Shown here: positions 11,960 to 24,402 of the stretch, piece after piece | Layout: each line of letters opens with the position of its first letter | Position numbering within the stretch: the first letter of the stretch is position 1 | Assembly: GCA_902564535.1 (NCBI GenBank) | Contig: CACFBG010000005.1 | Coordinates: 24,856 to 88,855, forward strand | Origin: an uncultured Prochlorococcus sp. | GTDB lineage: Bacteria; Cyanobacteriota; Cyanobacteriia; PCC-6307; Cyanobiaceae | Reading direction: 5' to 3' | Length of the DNA: 64,000 nt | Program-made: the position numbers and the translations under genes | Notes under the pieces: model-generated | What the model saw: only the letters and a program-made list of their open reading frames with translations | What the model was told of the DNA's origin: nothing | Database searches by the model: none

Positions 11960-12556
11960 TTAATCAATAAGTTTAGGCTCTATAACTGAAAGATATCTTT
12001 CCTCACAAGATTTAATTATATCTACAGCTTTATCCACACCAAAAAAACCATTAACTTTACAAGTTCCAGGCTTTTTAAGATCTTTGTAATGCTCCCAATA
12101 ATAAGTAGTTTCTTTAATCCAATGTTCACCTAATTGATCGAAACTAATTATATGATCCATTCTCTTATCATCTGCAATTACTCCTATAACTTTATCGTCA
12201 ACTTCTCCTCCATCATCAAAAGTCATTACACCAATTATTCTTGCTTCAACTATTGAACCAGGGACTAAGGCTTCAGTAACTCCTACTATTTCTATATCCA
12301 ATGGATCACCATCTTCATCCCATGTGCGTGGGATACAACCATAAGCGAATGGATAAGCCAAGGAGGAAAATCCAACTCGATCAAGCTTTAAATGGCCTGT
12401 TTCAGTAATCAATTCATATTTATTAATTGTATTGGAATTCAACTCCACAATTGTGTTTAGCCTTAATTCATTCTCATTTGCAAATGCAGGCAAAACATGA
12501 AGCAAATTTGGCATGCTCCTAGATGGAGCCTGGTCGAGGTTAGCCATATTGATCAA
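11960..12556 (-). CDS. ppa: Inorganic pyrophosphatase
   Basis: 198 aa; YGCIPRTWDEDGDPLDIEIV motif. Confidence 0.95.
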   Translation of the reverse strand: MINMANLDQAPSRSMPNLLHVLPAFANENELRLNTIVELNSNTINKYELITETGHLKLDRVGFSSLAYPFAYGCIPRTWDEDGDPLDIEIVGVTEALVPGSIVEARIIGVMTFDDGGEVDDKVIGVIADDKRMDHIISFDQLGEHWIKETTYYWEHYKDLKKPGTCKVNGFFGVDKAVDIIKSCEERYLSVIEPKLID

Positions 12557-12574
12557 ATGAGATTGGTTTACATC

Positions 12575-14131
12575 TTACGAAGTTGCGTTCAACATCTCTA
12601 GCTTTTCCTTTAGATAGCTAATAAAAGGATCGCTTGACAATGAAGTACCGGAGACCTTCTTCACCAAATCCTCAGCATTCATTTTCCTCCCATGAGGGTG
12701 AACCTCTTTCCTTAACCAATTAAGAAGCGCCGATTCATTACCTATAAGAATATTTGTAGAGATAGGGTCTGTGTCCTGAGCACCCAAAGCCCTAGTCATA
12801 GCCTGAGACAATTGAGCACTAATCAAATGACCAATCAAATAAGAAGGAAAATATCCAAACAAACCCTCGCTCCAATGAACGTCTTGCAAACACCCTTCAG
12901 AATCAGTTTGAGGAGTTAAACCTAGAAGATTTTCATACCGACTATTCCATTCAATAGGCAATTCACTTATAGGCAAATCATCTTCAAGAAGAGCTATCTC
13001 CAAATCAGTTCTTATAAGGATATGTAATCCATAACTGAGTTCATCCGCTTCTACCCTATTAAGTCCAGGCATCAAAGGGTTCATGGAATGCCAAAGATCT
13101 TTCCAAGAATCAAAAGGAGCACCAACTTCAGCAAAGTACCGCCAAAATCTTTCCGAAAAAGCCTTACTTCTAGCAACTCTATTCTCCCAAAACAAAGATT
13201 GGCTTTCGTGAAGAGCCATAGAGGTAGCTTGACCTAAAGGCCAGGAAAACCACTGATGACTTTGAAAATTAAGACCTTGCTCGTATAAAGAATGCCCCCA
13301 CTCATGCGCCGTTGCCAAAAAAGAAGAAAGTGGTTGTCCTTTAACAACTCGAGAAGTAATCCGAAAATCTTTAGGTCCAAGAGTTGTTGAAAAAGGATGT
13401 GGAGATCTTGCTAAGGCAGTAATTTTCTCATCCCTTCCCCAATCATTAAGAAGTTGATTACATAGTTTCTCTTGAAGACTTTCATCTAAATCCCATTTCT
13501 TTAATTTTCTTTTATCTAAGGAACGAACTTTATCTAATAATTCCGGAAGAACTGTTCTTAAAGGTGCAAATAATTCCTGCACTCTATTCAAAGAAAGGTC
13601 AGGCTCAAAAGGTTGAGCAAGAGTCTCCCAACAACTTCTTGGTTCATTAAGTTGTTGGGCCTGCTCTTTTCTCAAGCTAATTAAAGTAGATAACGCTGGT
13701 TGAAAAGATTTAAAATCATTATTAGCTTTAGCTTCTTGCCATGATTCATAGCCTTGAGATTTGGCTTTAGCTAGATGAGCAACTAATTCAGGATCCAAAC
13801 ACTTTTGTCGAGATAAGTCCTGTATTAAAAGATCTAGATTTCTTTGCCTTGCCTCCTTCTCATTAAGCTCAAATTCACCCTTTAAACATGAATCCTGAAA
13901 TTCTTTCTCAGCCTCCTTAATAAGTGATTCATATTGAGAACTACTCTGTCGGCGATGTAATAAACGAGCCAACAAGCTCAATTGCTCGCCCCTCCAAGAA
14001 GAACCTCCTTTTGGCATCGCAGTATTTTGGTCCCAATAAAGAGTGCTTTGAATAGAACCAAGCAGTTGGGTCTCATGTAGATATTCTCCCAATCTTTCCC
14101 AAGCACAGGAGGGCAAAATTTTCAGCTCCAA
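12575..14131 (-). CDS. Carboxypeptidase Taq family (M32) metallopeptidase
   Basis: 518 aa; HEWGHSLYEQG zinc site, HESQSLFWEN. Confidence 0.95.
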   Translation of the reverse strand: MELKILPSCAWERLGEYLHETQLLGSIQSTLYWDQNTAMPKGGSSWRGEQLSLLARLLHRRQSSSQYESLIKEAEKEFQDSCLKGEFELNEKEARQRNLDLLIQDLSRQKCLDPELVAHLAKAKSQGYESWQEAKANNDFKSFQPALSTLISLRKEQAQQLNEPRSCWETLAQPFEPDLSLNRVQELFAPLRTVLPELLDKVRSLDKRKLKKWDLDESLQEKLCNQLLNDWGRDEKITALARSPHPFSTTLGPKDFRITSRVVKGQPLSSFLATAHEWGHSLYEQGLNFQSHQWFSWPLGQATSMALHESQSLFWENRVARSKAFSERFWRYFAEVGAPFDSWKDLWHSMNPLMPGLNRVEADELSYGLHILIRTDLEIALLEDDLPISELPIEWNSRYENLLGLTPQTDSEGCLQDVHWSEGLFGYFPSYLIGHLISAQLSQAMTRALGAQDTDPISTNILIGNESALLNWLRKEVHPHGRKMNAEDLVKKVSGTSLSSDPFISYLKEKLEMLNATS

Positions 14132-14415
14132 AAAATTGCTACTTAGTTAAACAATACGCAAAAGTAGAATTAGAGCCAATAGCTTAATTAGAAATATTAG
14201 CTTTTAAATATCAAATGCAAAGATAAAGAGATTTAATTATTCAATTTAACACATTAAATTATATATTCCCAAGAGAGATAAAGACAAAGGAAGACTAATA
14301 TCGCCATTCTAGTAAATATTTATAAAGTCTTAAGAATTAAATTGACTTTAAATTTAATTAATTTAGTACATTAAAATAAAAAGGATTATAATATTAAGTT
14401 TCTAGAGAATTTAAT

Positions 14416-14886
14416 ATGACCTTAAATCAAGCCTTTACAGAGATAGAAATAGCCACTAAAGGAGAAGGTTTCACGAATCTAACATCACAAATAAATTCAT
14501 GGATTCGTAAAACTTCAATAAAAGATGGTATTATTAATATAATGGCACTTCATACAAGTTGTAGCCTTACAATTAATGAAAATGCAGATTATAGGGTTTT
14601 AGAAGATCTATCTCAATATTTAAAAGCAATTGTTCCAGAAAAAAAGTTCTCTTCAATAAATAATGATTCAAATCCAATTGAATACTCTCACAAGGAAGAA
14701 GGCCTAGATGATATGCCTGCACATATTAAAACATCACTAACTAGCACAACTCTAAGTCTCAGCATACAGAATACAAAATTAGTTCTAGGAACATGGCAAG
14801 CAGTTTACCTTTGGGAGCATAGATATGCTAAAAATAATCGAAAAATCTGCCTACATGCCATAGGTGAATTCAATAAAATGCATTAA
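14416..14886 (+). CDS. YjbQ family (UPF0047) protein
   Basis: 156 aa; HTSCSLTINENAD, DDMPAHIK, LGTWQAVYLWEHR. Confidence 0.9.
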   Translation: MTLNQAFTEIEIATKGEGFTNLTSQINSWIRKTSIKDGIINIMALHTSCSLTINENADYRVLEDLSQYLKAIVPEKKFSSINNDSNPIEYSHKEEGLDDMPAHIKTSLTSTTLSLSIQNTKLVLGTWQAVYLWEHRYAKNNRKICLHAIGEFNKMH

Positions 14887-15035
14887 ACCCTGTCTAAAAA
14901 TAATAAGAATCTATTTAAACATATGGATATTTTGTTCCTCTATTACAGGTAAAATTAATTAAATATTTATCATGTATTTGACTTAATAGTATTAAAGGAT
15001 CATTATTGAGAAGATAAAGGCAAATCATCTTATTC

Positions 15036-15320
15036 ATGAACAAAGAAGTCCTTTCACCGATTCAATTAAAAGAACTATCGGAAACACTTGATGGTTGGGA
15101 AATTAAAGAGAATCGGCTAAAGAAAAACTGGAAATTCAGTAATTTTATAGAAGCATTTGGTTTTATGACTAAAGTGGCTTTAATATCAGAGAAACAAGGT
15201 CACCATCCAGAGTGGAGAAATGTCTATGGATCAGTAAATATTGAACTAACAACTCATGACTCAGGTGGTATTACAGAACTAGATGTGATACTAGCTAAAT
15301 CAATAAATGATCTAAATTAA
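15036..15320 (+). CDS. phhB: 4a-hydroxytetrahydrobiopterin dehydratase (PCD/DCoH family)
   Basis: 94 aa; [26 protein letters not shown]. Confidence 0.85.
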   Translation: MNKEVLSPIQLKELSETLDGWEIKENRLKKNWKFSNFIEAFGFMTKVALISEKQGHHPEWRNVYGSVNIELTTHDSGGITELDVILAKSINDLN

Positions 15321-15506
15321 AAGTTTACTTTAATTGAATACATCAAACAAATTAAAATCAACAAAAGAATTTAAATAGATTACGATAAAAAGTAATCTCA
15401 ATATATAAAATAAAGCACATAAAATCATGATTATCTTTTGATATAATTACGATTAATTTGCTCTTAAAAAAATGGATGCCGAAACAAACCTATTCTCAAT
15501 ATAATT

Positions 15507-17033
15507 ATGATTAAACATCGGTTTCACTCTAACAGATTTATCTTAAATATAATAGCTATCATCATAGCAACGATTGCTTTAATTCCATTAATAGGATTAA
15601 TCATTGAAGGAATCAGTGGCTTTAATGATAAGTCTATATATTTAGATTCTTATGGCCTAAAAAATATAAAGGGAACACTTTTACTTCTTTCTTTAACAGG
15701 TTTACTGGGAGGAAGCCTAGGGACTATAAATGGATGGTTACTTGCTAATTGTAGATTTAAAGGAAGAAAGTTATTGAGAGTTGCTCAGCTAATTCCTTTG
15801 GCAACGCCAGCTTATTTGCTATCTGCAACTTTAATAGATTTAGGAAGCATTAATGCAATTCAAATTCATGGAATGGGATGGGCTATTTTCATAATGTCAA
15901 TGACAACTTATCCATATGTTTTTCTATTAAGTACAGAAAGCTTTGCCGTCTCAGGAAAACGTCAATTAGAAGCAGCTAGAAATCTTGGGACCGGCCCATG
16001 GAATAGTTTTCGAAGAATTGCCCTCCCTATGGCACTCCCATCAATTGGAGCTGGCGTGGCCCTCATGGGAATGGAAGTAGTAAATGAACTTGGCGCTGTT
16101 CAATTATTAAATGTTCCAAGTATCTCTGCTGGAATATTAGAAAACTGGATGAGTCAAAATAATCCTTCTGGAGCTATATCTTTAGCTCTAATAGCTTTAT
16201 TAATAGTCATTACTCTTGTCGCATACGAAAAGAGTCTAAGGAAACGAAGTCGTAGGTGGTCTGAAGGATTAGCTGGAGGAGAAGCGCCAGCATGGGAGCT
16301 AAAAGGTTTTAGATCTCTAATTGCTCAAATCTTGTCCATAGTCCCACCCTTATTTACTTTAGGGACACCTTTATGTTGGGCCTTAATTAATATCCAACAA
16401 ATCGAGAAAGGACTTGACTTTGAATTAATTATTTTAACCTTGAGGAGTCTAGCCCTTGGAATAACAGCATCAATATTGGCAGTAATTGCAGCACTCTTAT
16501 TGGCAATTGCCAAAAGATGGAATCCATCTAAATTAATAAATAACATTACTTTTCTTGCAGGTATAGGTTACGCAATACCAGGAGTAGTTTTAGCGCTAGC
16601 TTTACTTTCTTTTAGCGGTAATTGGTTCTTGAGTCCAATAATCTTACTTCTTTGGGGTTATGTTGATAGATTTCTTGCAGTCTCAAAAGGTGGACTTGAT
16701 GCAGCATTTGAACGTTTTCCTCCAAGTTTAGATGAAGCAGCAACTAGTCTTGGATGTAGTTGGTGGGAAGTTCTAAAAAGGGTTCACCTGCCTCTCTTAA
16801 AGGGACCTATAGCAGTTGGAGCACTTTTGGTGTTTGTAGATACAATAAAAGAATTACCTCTTACCTTTGTTCTTAGACCATTTAACTTTGATACTTTATC
16901 TGTAAGAATTTTTCAATACGCTGGTGATGAAAGAATGGCAGAGTCAGTATTGCCGACTCTTATAATACTTATTTTAGGTTTAATTGCTTCTATTGCATTA
17001 ATTCCTGGACTAGATCATTCAAAGAAAACTTAA
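15507..17033 (+). CDS. ABC transporter permease, Fe3+-type (FutB/FbpB-like)
   Basis: 508 aa, many TM segments; two permease EAA-type loops (EAARNLGTGPWNSFRRIALP; EAATSLGCSWWEVLKRVHLP). Confidence 0.88.
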   Translation: MIKHRFHSNRFILNIIAIIIATIALIPLIGLIIEGISGFNDKSIYLDSYGLKNIKGTLLLLSLTGLLGGSLGTINGWLLANCRFKGRKLLRVAQLIPLATPAYLLSATLIDLGSINAIQIHGMGWAIFIMSMTTYPYVFLLSTESFAVSGKRQLEAARNLGTGPWNSFRRIALPMALPSIGAGVALMGMEVVNELGAVQLLNVPSISAGILENWMSQNNPSGAISLALIALLIVITLVAYEKSLRKRSRRWSEGLAGGEAPAWELKGFRSLIAQILSIVPPLFTLGTPLCWALINIQQIEKGLDFELIILTLRSLALGITASILAVIAALLLAIAKRWNPSKLINNITFLAGIGYAIPGVVLALALLSFSGNWFLSPIILLLWGYVDRFLAVSKGGLDAAFERFPPSLDEAATSLGCSWWEVLKRVHLPLLKGPIAVGALLVFVDTIKELPLTFVLRPFNFDTLSVRIFQYAGDERMAESVLPTLIILILGLIASIALIPGLDHSKKT

Positions 17034-17057
17034 GTTAATAGTAAATTAAATAAAAAG

Positions 17058-17303
17058 CTACCAATATGGATCATTAAATTCTTCGACTACTACAAAATTA
17101 GATTTTGATTCTTCCACTTTAGAAATACACGCTCTCAATACTTTTCCATCTACTTCAATCTCACAAGCTCCACAACTGCCCCCAAGACATCCTGTAGGTA
17201 TAGAAATACCTGCATCTAATGCAGCTTTCAACCATAATGTATCCACTTTAGCCAGAGTTTCCTTACCATTCGGCCAAATTATATTGATCTTTTTCATTAG
17301 CAA
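17058..17303 (-). CDS. 2Fe-2S ferredoxin-like protein
   Basis: 81 aa; [13 protein letters not shown] ... RAC cluster ligands. Confidence 0.85.
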   Translation of the reverse strand: MLMKKINIIWPNGKETLAKVDTLWLKAALDAGISIPTGCLGGSCGACEIEVDGKVLRACISKVEESKSNFVVVEEFNDPYW

Positions 17304-18826
17304 GAAGAAATTAATGGTGAAATGTCAATATATTTTTCGAATTGATCAGCCAATAAATCCAATATTGAGTTTATTTTGGAAGAATAATGTACTTCATCAA
17401 CAGAAATCTCATCTAGTCCTTTTTGTCTCCTTAAATCATTTAGCCATAATCTTCTAAATCTACCATTGTCAAAAATACCATGTAAATATGTTCCTACAAT
17501 ATGATTAGGTTTACCCTTATTTTTTAACACCCAGCCTATAGAAGTGTCATATTCAGATAGTGGATGAATTTGTATATTCCTTTCTATTAGTTTGGTTTCT
17601 CCTCGATGCAATTCAAATCCATTAATTTGCAATGATTCTGGCCAATTAATTTTTAATTCCCTTTGGATTAATTTCTTTTCTTTCATAAATCTAGTCCTAA
17701 TAGGTAATATATCTAATCCATTTACTATTCCTTTATTAGATTGATTCAAGTTATGTTCTAGTCCAAAAGGATCTTCCAAGGTACTCCCTAACATTTGCAT
17801 TCCTCCACAAATCCCAAATAAATTCCCCCCTTTCTCTATATAATTTTTGATTTGATCAGCCAAACCCAATTCAATTACTTTCTCTAAATCATTAAGAGTT
17901 TGTTTACTCCCTGGAATTATTAAAGCATCTAAATCATTAAACTTCTGGCCAAGCTCTATCCATTTTAATTGAACTGTAGGTTCTGATTGTAATGGATCAA
18001 AATCCGAAAAGTTACTAATTGAGGGCAGTCTAACTACTCCTATCTCAATCTGAGCGCCTGATTTGGGCTTTCTATATTCCAGCAAATCAAGGGTATCTTC
18101 TGGCGGAAAAATATTATTTAACCAAGGCATAATTCCTAACACTGGTATCCCTGTTTCTTTCTCAATCCAATTTTTACCTTCCTCAAAAAGTTCTCTTCTT
18201 CCTCTAAACCGATTAATTATAATCCCTTTAATTAATTTCCTTTCATCGGGTTTCAACAACGTTAAAGTTCCTATTAATTGCGCAAAAACACCTCCTCTTT
18301 CAATATCAGCTACTAACAAGCATCGAGCCTGAACGAGATTAGCTATTCGCAAATTAGTTAAATCTCTGTCCTGCAAATTCACTTCTACAGGACTACCAGC
18401 TCCTTCAATAACAAGCCTTGAACCTTTATTCGAATCTTTAAATTCGTTTAAAGCACGGTTAATAGATTCCCAGCCTGAATCAAACCAATCTTCATAGTAT
18501 TTTTCAGCACGAGCAATTCCTACAGTTTTTCCCATGTGAACAACTTCGCTTGTGGAGTCACCTTTTGGTTTTAAAAGAATTGGATTCATTCTGCATTCAG
18601 GTGTTAATCCTGCAGCCCAGGCCTGCATGGCTTGAGAGAAAGCCATCTCTCCACCACTTTTATCAACCCAAGCATTGTTACTCATATTTTGCCCCTTAAA
18701 AGGAAAAGGCTTTTCTCCTCTTCGAAGCAAAACTCTACAAATAGCTGCAGACATCAAAGATTTACCCGCTCCACTTGAAGTCCCAAAAATCATTATCGGT
18801 GTAGGTTGAAAAATTAAATTTCTCAC
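17297..18826 (-). CDS. cobQ: Cobyric acid synthase
   Basis: 509 aa; [46 protein letters not shown]-like end ([13 protein letters not shown]). Confidence 0.96.
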   Translation of the reverse strand: MRNLIFQPTPIMIFGTSSGAGKSLMSAAICRVLLRRGEKPFPFKGQNMSNNAWVDKSGGEMAFSQAMQAWAAGLTPECRMNPILLKPKGDSTSEVVHMGKTVGIARAEKYYEDWFDSGWESINRALNEFKDSNKGSRLVIEGAGSPVEVNLQDRDLTNLRIANLVQARCLLVADIERGGVFAQLIGTLTLLKPDERKLIKGIIINRFRGRRELFEEGKNWIEKETGIPVLGIMPWLNNIFPPEDTLDLLEYRKPKSGAQIEIGVVRLPSISNFSDFDPLQSEPTVQLKWIELGQKFNDLDALIIPGSKQTLNDLEKVIELGLADQIKNYIEKGGNLFGICGGMQMLGSTLEDPFGLEHNLNQSNKGIVNGLDILPIRTRFMKEKKLIQRELKINWPESLQINGFELHRGETKLIERNIQIHPLSEYDTSIGWVLKNKGKPNHIVGTYLHGIFDNGRFRRLWLNDLRRQKGLDEISVDEVHYSSKINSILDLLADQFEKYIDISPLISSC

Positions 18827-19194
18827 AGTTGAAACTTAAGAGAAAGACAACAAATAATCTTGATGAAAAATTTATTTTTTTTAGTAGGCAAATATGGATT
18901 AATCTGAATCATTTGTCTCGCAAATGGTGTCAAGCGAATTCTTGATGTCAAGCCTTGCCCATCTACTTCTCTTCGTAAAATTCCTAATTTAATAAGCCAT
19001 CGAAACGAATGTTCCACAGACTCTGGATTTTTAAACCATTTATATCCTTCTAAGCAATACTTTTCTCTATTTTTAAAAACCAATTGACAGTCCAAGCCAC
19101 TATTAATTAAATCATTATAAAATCTTCTATTAAAAGGAAGAAATCTAAAAGCATTTTGAGCCCTTTGTTCGATTTTCTTATCAATTAAATCCAT
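18823..19194 (-). CDS. Conserved hypothetical protein
   Basis: 123 aa ORF; stop overlaps the cobQ start by 4 nt. Confidence 0.6.
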   Translation of the reverse strand: MDLIDKKIEQRAQNAFRFLPFNRRFYNDLINSGLDCQLVFKNREKYCLEGYKWFKNPESVEHSFRWLIKLGILRREVDGQGLTSRIRLTPFARQMIQINPYLPTKKNKFFIKIICCLSLKFQL

Positions 19195-19267
19195 TCAGAA
19201 AAAAATCAAGTGGAAATAAAATACGACTGTGGCAAAATAAAAAAGTATTTGATGCAGTTAATTTGAA

Positions 19268-19879
19268 GTGTTAGTTCTTGCATCAGCTTCTAAAGCGCGA
19301 CACAAATTACTAGAAGAAGCAATGATTCCACACATAGTAATAGTAAGTAATTTTGATGAAAATAGTGTCAAAGAAACTAATCCGAAAAAATTAGTAGAAT
19401 ATCTATCACATGCAAAGGCCAGTGAAGTTGCATCAAATCAATTAAAAGCAATTTCTCATTCAAAGGAAATAATAAAAGAGAATATAATCCTAGGATGTGA
19501 TTCGGTTTTTGAATTTGAAGGCCAAGCCTTTGGCAAACCCAGAAACCCTAAAGAAGCTATTCAACGATTAAGAGCACTTTCATCAAAGAGTGGATATTTG
19601 CATACTGGTCACACTTTGATTATAAATAATAATGAAAAGCAGAAAAACTTAATTATTAGATCTATTGTAAAAAGCACCTATATTGAGTTCTGCAAATTAG
19701 AAAATAATGAAATTCAACAATATGTAGAATCTGGAGAGCCATTACAATGTGCAGGCTGTTTTACCTTAGAGGGAAAAGGTGCAAAATTCATAAAATCAAT
19801 TAATGGCTGCTTCACCAATGTTCTTGGTCTTAGTATCCCTTGGTTAAAAGAAAATTTATTAGAAATAAAAAATCAATAA
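19268..19879 (+). CDS. maf: Maf-like nucleotide pyrophosphatase (GTG start)
   Basis: 203 aa; LVLASASKARHKLL, GCDSVFEFEGQAFGKP, GCFTLEGKGA. Confidence 0.93.
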   Translation: MLVLASASKARHKLLEEAMIPHIVIVSNFDENSVKETNPKKLVEYLSHAKASEVASNQLKAISHSKEIIKENIILGCDSVFEFEGQAFGKPRNPKEAIQRLRALSSKSGYLHTGHTLIINNNEKQKNLIIRSIVKSTYIEFCKLENNEIQQYVESGEPLQCAGCFTLEGKGAKFIKSINGCFTNVLGLSIPWLKENLLEIKNQ

Positions 19880-19883
19880 ATAA

Positions 19884-19912
19884 AAAAGCCCTCACATTTT
19901 GTGAGGGCTTTT
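19884..19912. terminator. Bidirectional intrinsic terminator between convergent maf and psbC
   Basis: AAAAGCCCTCACA..TGTGAGGGCTTTT hairpin with A/T tracts on both sides. Confidence 0.85.
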
Positions 19913-19932
19913 CAACAGAAATGAAAATGGTT

Positions 19933-21321
19933 TTAATCTAAATCGGGCATTGCAAAAGCAGGCTCGTTCTTACGATCAATACCTTTCTCAAAACCAGCTG
20001 CCGCTGCACGTGCTCTTCCTGCATGCCACAAATGTCCAATAAATGTGAACCAACCAAGGAAGAATTGAGCAGCTGCTAACCACTGTCTCAAATTGACAAA
20101 ATTGACAGCATTTGGCTCAGTAATAATTCCACCAACAGAGTTAATAGAAGCATTAGGAGCATGAGTCATATATTCAGCTGCTCGACGAACTTGCCAAGGC
20201 TGAATATCATTTTGAATTTTATCGAGACTTAGGCCATTTGGACCTCTCAATGGCTCTAACCATGGGCCTCTAAAGTCCCAGAATCTCATTGTTTCTCCAC
20301 CAAAAATGATTTCACCTGTAGGTGAACGCATCAGGTACTTACCAAGTCCAGTTGGGCCCATAGTGGATCCAACATCTGCGCCAATTCGCTGGTCTCTTAC
20401 AAGGAAAGTGAAACTTTGAGCCTGAGAAGCCTCAGCGTTAGTAGGTCCATAAAATTCAGATGGATAAGCTGTGTTGTTGAACCAAACAAAAGTTGAAGCA
20501 ACAAAACTAGCTACGCAAATGCCTCCTAATGCATAACTTAGAAGACCTTCTCCGTTCCAGATGAAAGCTCTACGTGCCCATCCATATGGCTGAGTGAATA
20601 TGTGAAATATTCCACCAATGATCTCTATGACACCCAAATAAATGTGACCACCGACGATATCCTCCATAGAGTTGACGCCGATCATCCATCCACCGCCACC
20701 CCATGGGGTTTGAAGTAGATAGCCAAAAATCACACCGGGATCAAGAGTTGGATTTATTAGGTGAACTTCACCGCCACCTGGAGCCCAAGTGTCGTATGCA
20801 CCACCTATATACATCCAATTAATAGACCAAAGAAGAGAGCCAACACCAAGAACAACTAAGTGATAACCAAGAATATTGGTCATCTGATTCTTATCTCTCC
20901 AATCATTGGAGAAGAAGGGGAAAGCCTCTTCTAATTTTTCAGGGCCAGCCAATGAATGCCAGACACCTCCAAACCCAAGAACTGCAGATGCAATTAGATG
21001 AACAACTCCAACAGCAAAGAATGGAAAAATGTCCGTTACTTCGCCACCAGGACCTACTCCATAACCAAACATCGCTACGTGAGGAAGGCAAATAAGTCCT
21101 TGCTCCCACATGGGTTTGTCAAAGGTGAAATGACTCACCTCATAAAGAAGCATTGCTCCAGCCCAGAAGACCATTAGTCCTGCATGAGCTATATGGGCAC
21201 CAAGTAATCTTCCAGAAAGATTAATCAATCTGGCATTACCTACATACCAGGTGTAACCAGTCTCTTCAAGACTCTGTCCTGGAGACTTTAATAAGTTACT
21301 GAAATTAGAGGGCGTTTCCAC
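19933..21321 (-). CDS. psbC: Photosystem II CP43 protein; likely GTG start at 21321 (ORF track extends to TTG at 21348)
   Basis: CP43 sequence; GTGGAAACGCCC start preceded by SD GAGGAGG inside psbD. Confidence 0.95.
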   Translation of the reverse strand: METPSNFSNLLKSPGQSLEETGYTWYVGNARLINLSGRLLGAHIAHAGLMVFWAGAMLLYEVSHFTFDKPMWEQGLICLPHVAMFGYGVGPGGEVTDIFPFFAVGVVHLIASAVLGFGGVWHSLAGPEKLEEAFPFFSNDWRDKNQMTNILGYHLVVLGVGSLLWSINWMYIGGAYDTWAPGGGEVHLINPTLDPGVIFGYLLQTPWGGGGWMIGVNSMEDIVGGHIYLGVIEIIGGIFHIFTQPYGWARRAFIWNGEGLLSYALGGICVASFVASTFVWFNNTAYPSEFYGPTNAEASQAQSFTFLVRDQRIGADVGSTMGPTGLGKYLMRSPTGEIIFGGETMRFWDFRGPWLEPLRGPNGLSLDKIQNDIQPWQVRRAAEYMTHAPNASINSVGGIITEPNAVNFVNLRQWLAAAQFFLGWFTFIGHLWHAGRARAAAAGFEKGIDRKNEPAFAMPDLD

Positions 21322-22381
21322 GGGGCAGTACCTCCTCAGGGAATACAAAGTTTTCGTGTGGCTGGTCAGCAGATGCCATCCAAGCTCTCATGCCCTCATT
21401 TAGAAGAATATTCTTCGTATAGAAGGTCTCAAATTCAGGATCTTCTGCTGCCCTGATCTCTTGACTAACGAAATCGTAAGCGCGCAAGTTAACTGCAAGA
21501 CCAACGATTCCTATAGAAGGAGCCCACATACCCATTACAGGTACTAACAGCATAAAGAAGTGAAGGAATCGCTTGTTTGAGAAAGCAATACCGAAGATCT
21601 GACTCCAAAAACGGTTTGCTGTGACCATTGAATAGGTCTCTTCTTCTTGAGTCGGATCAAAACCTCTAAAAGTAGTGCTCTGAACCTTTCCTCCAGAATA
21701 AGTAGTTGAATCCTCATAAAGAGTGTTCTGAACAGTAGCTCCATGGATCGCACATAAAAGTGCTCCTCCAAGGATTCCTGCTACTCCCATCATATGGAAA
21801 GGGTTAAGAGTCCAGTTATGGAAACCTTGAATAAAAAGAATGAAACGGAAGATTGCCGCTACTCCAAAAGAAGGAGCAAAGAACCAACTATGTTGGCCTA
21901 GTGGATAAAGAAGGAAAACGCTTACAAAAACCGCTATTGGAGCAGAGAATGCCAATGCGTTGTAAGGACGAAGTCCTAAAAGACGAGCAATCTCAAACTG
22001 ACGCAACATGAAGCCGATCAGGGAGAAAGTGCCATGAAGGGCAACAAAATTCCATAAACCGCCTAGCTGTAGCCAGCGAGCAAAATCACCTTGAGCTTCA
22101 GGGCCCCAAAGCAACATCAAGCTGTGCCCCATGGCATCGCCAGGGGTGCTAACAGCAGCAGTTAAGAAGTTTGCTCCTTCTAAATAGGAGCTGGCAATAC
22201 CATGGGTATACCAGGAAGTAACAAAGGTAGTTCCAACGAACCATCCTCCAATTGCTAAATAAGCAGTTGGAAAAAGTAGAAGGCCAGACCAGCCAATAAA
22301 AACAAAGCGGTCGCGTCTAAGCCAGTCATCGAGGACGTCAAACCATCCTCGTTCCTGCGCGCGTCCAACAGCGATCGTCAT
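21305..22381 (-). CDS. psbD: Photosystem II D2 protein; start MTIAVGRA at 22381
   Basis: D2 sequence [38 protein letters not shown]. Confidence 0.98.
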   Translation of the reverse strand: MTIAVGRAQERGWFDVLDDWLRRDRFVFIGWSGLLLFPTAYLAIGGWFVGTTFVTSWYTHGIASSYLEGANFLTAAVSTPGDAMGHSLMLLWGPEAQGDFARWLQLGGLWNFVALHGTFSLIGFMLRQFEIARLLGLRPYNALAFSAPIAVFVSVFLLYPLGQHSWFFAPSFGVAAIFRFILFIQGFHNWTLNPFHMMGVAGILGGALLCAIHGATVQNTLYEDSTTYSGGKVQSTTFRGFDPTQEEETYSMVTANRFWSQIFGIAFSNKRFLHFFMLLVPVMGMWAPSIGIVGLAVNLRAYDFVSQEIRAAEDPEFETFYTKNILLNEGMRAWMASADQPHENFVFPEEVLPRGNAL

Positions 22382-22565
22382 GGGTGAAACGTGCTGAGAT
22401 CGGGGGATACCGAGAGACTTTAACAATTTCTAAGGGTATTTTGGGGAATATTGTCTTTAGTTGAAACTGTTTTATTGTTTATTCACTTAATAGACCCTCA
22501 CAAATTGGCTATTTGAGGGGCTTTCATTAGAAAATGAATGGATAACGATTCTTTAAATTTTATTT

Positions 22566-23144
22566 ATGCCTGAAGATTTTTTAGCCGACCCCCAATCAGA
22601 GCAATTTGGTCAAAACCTTTTTGAACAAACTGTCATAGGTTCAAACCGTCTTTCAAACATCCTTGTTGCGGCTGCCGTAAGTATTGGAGGTATTGGCTTT
22701 CTCATTGCTTCAATCTCAAGCTATGTAGGCAAAGATTTGTTGCCTCTTGGTCATCCCTCCAATCTGATTTTCATCCCTCAAGGCGTAATAATGGGAGCTT
22801 ATGGCTTAGCAGCTTTTCTTCTAGCCATTTACCTATGGACACTAATTTCCATTGACTTTGGTTCTGGGAAAAATAGCTTTGATAAAAGCAAAGGAATTCT
22901 TTCAATCTCTAGGAAAGGCCTATTTCAAGAAATCAATCTTGAAATTGGATTTAAAGATATTCAGGCTGTGAAGCTAGAAGTTAGAGATGGCTTTAACGCC
23001 AAAAGAAGAATTACACTAAGAGTAAAAGGCAGGAGTGATATTCCTTTAAATGGAATAGGTCAACCAAGACCTTTAATTGAACTTGAGAGGGAAAGCGCTC
23101 AATTAGCAAGATTCCTAGAAGTGAATCTTGAAGGAATTTCATAA
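22566..23144 (+). CDS. ycf4: Photosystem I assembly protein Ycf4
   Basis: 192 aa; two TM helices, FIPQGVIMGAYGLAA, ISRKGLFQEINLE. Confidence 0.93.
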   Translation: MPEDFLADPQSEQFGQNLFEQTVIGSNRLSNILVAAAVSIGGIGFLIASISSYVGKDLLPLGHPSNLIFIPQGVIMGAYGLAAFLLAIYLWTLISIDFGSGKNSFDKSKGILSISRKGLFQEINLEIGFKDIQAVKLEVRDGFNAKRRITLRVKGRSDIPLNGIGQPRPLIELERESAQLARFLEVNLEGIS

Positions 23145-23164
23145 TAATCTTGAAAGTCTAAAAA

Positions 23165-23875
23165 ATGACAAATCACATAAAACATAGCCTCTTATTTACT
23201 CTAAGTTTAATCTTTTCAATTTCTTCAGTTGCATGTAAAAGGATGAAGTTTGCAGAAGTTGATTCCTTCTGCAAAGACATTAAGGAACCATGCTTAGATG
23301 GGAAAATAAATGTCCTAATTCAAACTAAAAAAGGAGAAATAATTATAGAGCTTAATGGCAATTCAGCTCCAATCACTGCAGGCAATTTCCTGGATCTTAT
23401 TAATAGAAAAATTTATAATGGAACAAGTTTCCATAGAGTAATCAAATCACCTTATCCATTTATAATTCAAGCTGGAAATATTAGATTAGATAATCGAATC
23501 AAATTCAACAAAAATAAAGGAGGAATTAGCAACATTAAATCCCATTACACTTCACATCGTCTTATTCCTTTGGAATTAAAATTAATCAATGAAAATAAAC
23601 CTAGATATAATTCAAAAATTACTAACCCAAAAGAATTATCTCTTCTTGAATTGACTCACAAAAGAGGTGCTTTGGCAATGGCAAGAGCCCAAGGAGTTAA
23701 TTCTGCTAGCACTCAATTTTATATAGCTTTAAAAGCCCTACCTGAACTTGATGGTAGATACTCTGTATTTGGCAAAGTTATTAAAGGAATGCAAGTTGTA
23801 GATTCATTAGAACAAGGTGAAAAAATATTAACAGCCATTACTTTATTAAAATCAAGCCCTAGGGATAACATTTAG
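23165..23875 (+). CDS. Cyclophilin-type peptidyl-prolyl cis-trans isomerase, lipoprotein-like N-terminus
   Basis: 236 aa; [43 protein letters not shown]-terminal SSVAC. Confidence 0.92.
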   Translation: MTNHIKHSLLFTLSLIFSISSVACKRMKFAEVDSFCKDIKEPCLDGKINVLIQTKKGEIIIELNGNSAPITAGNFLDLINRKIYNGTSFHRVIKSPYPFIIQAGNIRLDNRIKFNKNKGGISNIKSHYTSHRLIPLELKLINENKPRYNSKITNPKELSLLELTHKRGALAMARAQGVNSASTQFYIALKALPELDGRYSVFGKVIKGMQVVDSLEQGEKILTAITLLKSSPRDNI

Positions 23876-24402
23876 GCAGGAAAGCTAGATTGGTTAGAAG
23901 AAATTTTCAACATTTCAGTATTGACTCCAGAGGCTCTTTCAAGCGCAACTTTGCCAGTTCTTGCTATTTCCAAAATTCCATAAGGCTTTAATAATTTTTC
24001 AAGTGCAACAAGTTTTCCTGGGTCACCAACGACTTCAAGAGTCAAAGCCTCATCTCCAAAATCAACTACTTTTGATCTGAAAACATTAACTAATTCTAAG
24101 ATTGCACTTCTTTGATCAGGAGGTGCAGATACTTTTAAAAGCATCAATTCCCTTTCAACTGCTGGTTTTTGGGTTAAATCAGAAACTTGCAATACATTCA
24201 CTAATTTGTCTAGTTGCTTAGACATTTGTTGGAGTGTTTCGTCCCCTCCGTCAACGACCATAGTCAATCTTGATTGCCCTTCGGCTTCTGCTGGGCCCAC
24301 TGCAAGACTTTCGATATTGAAACCTCTTCGAGCAAATAAACCTGAGATTCTGCTAAGAGCCCCTGATTCATCTTCAACCAAGACGGAAAGAGTATGTTTC
24401 AT
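23872..24402 (-). CDS. ilvH: Acetolactate synthase small subunit
   Basis: 176 aa; [36 protein letters not shown]. Confidence 0.97.
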   Translation of the reverse strand: MKHTLSVLVEDESGALSRISGLFARRGFNIESLAVGPAEAEGQSRLTMVVDGGDETLQQMSKQLDKLVNVLQVSDLTQKPAVERELMLLKVSAPPDQRSAILELVNVFRSKVVDFGDEALTLEVVGDPGKLVALEKLLKPYGILEIARTGKVALERASGVNTEMLKISSNQSSFPA

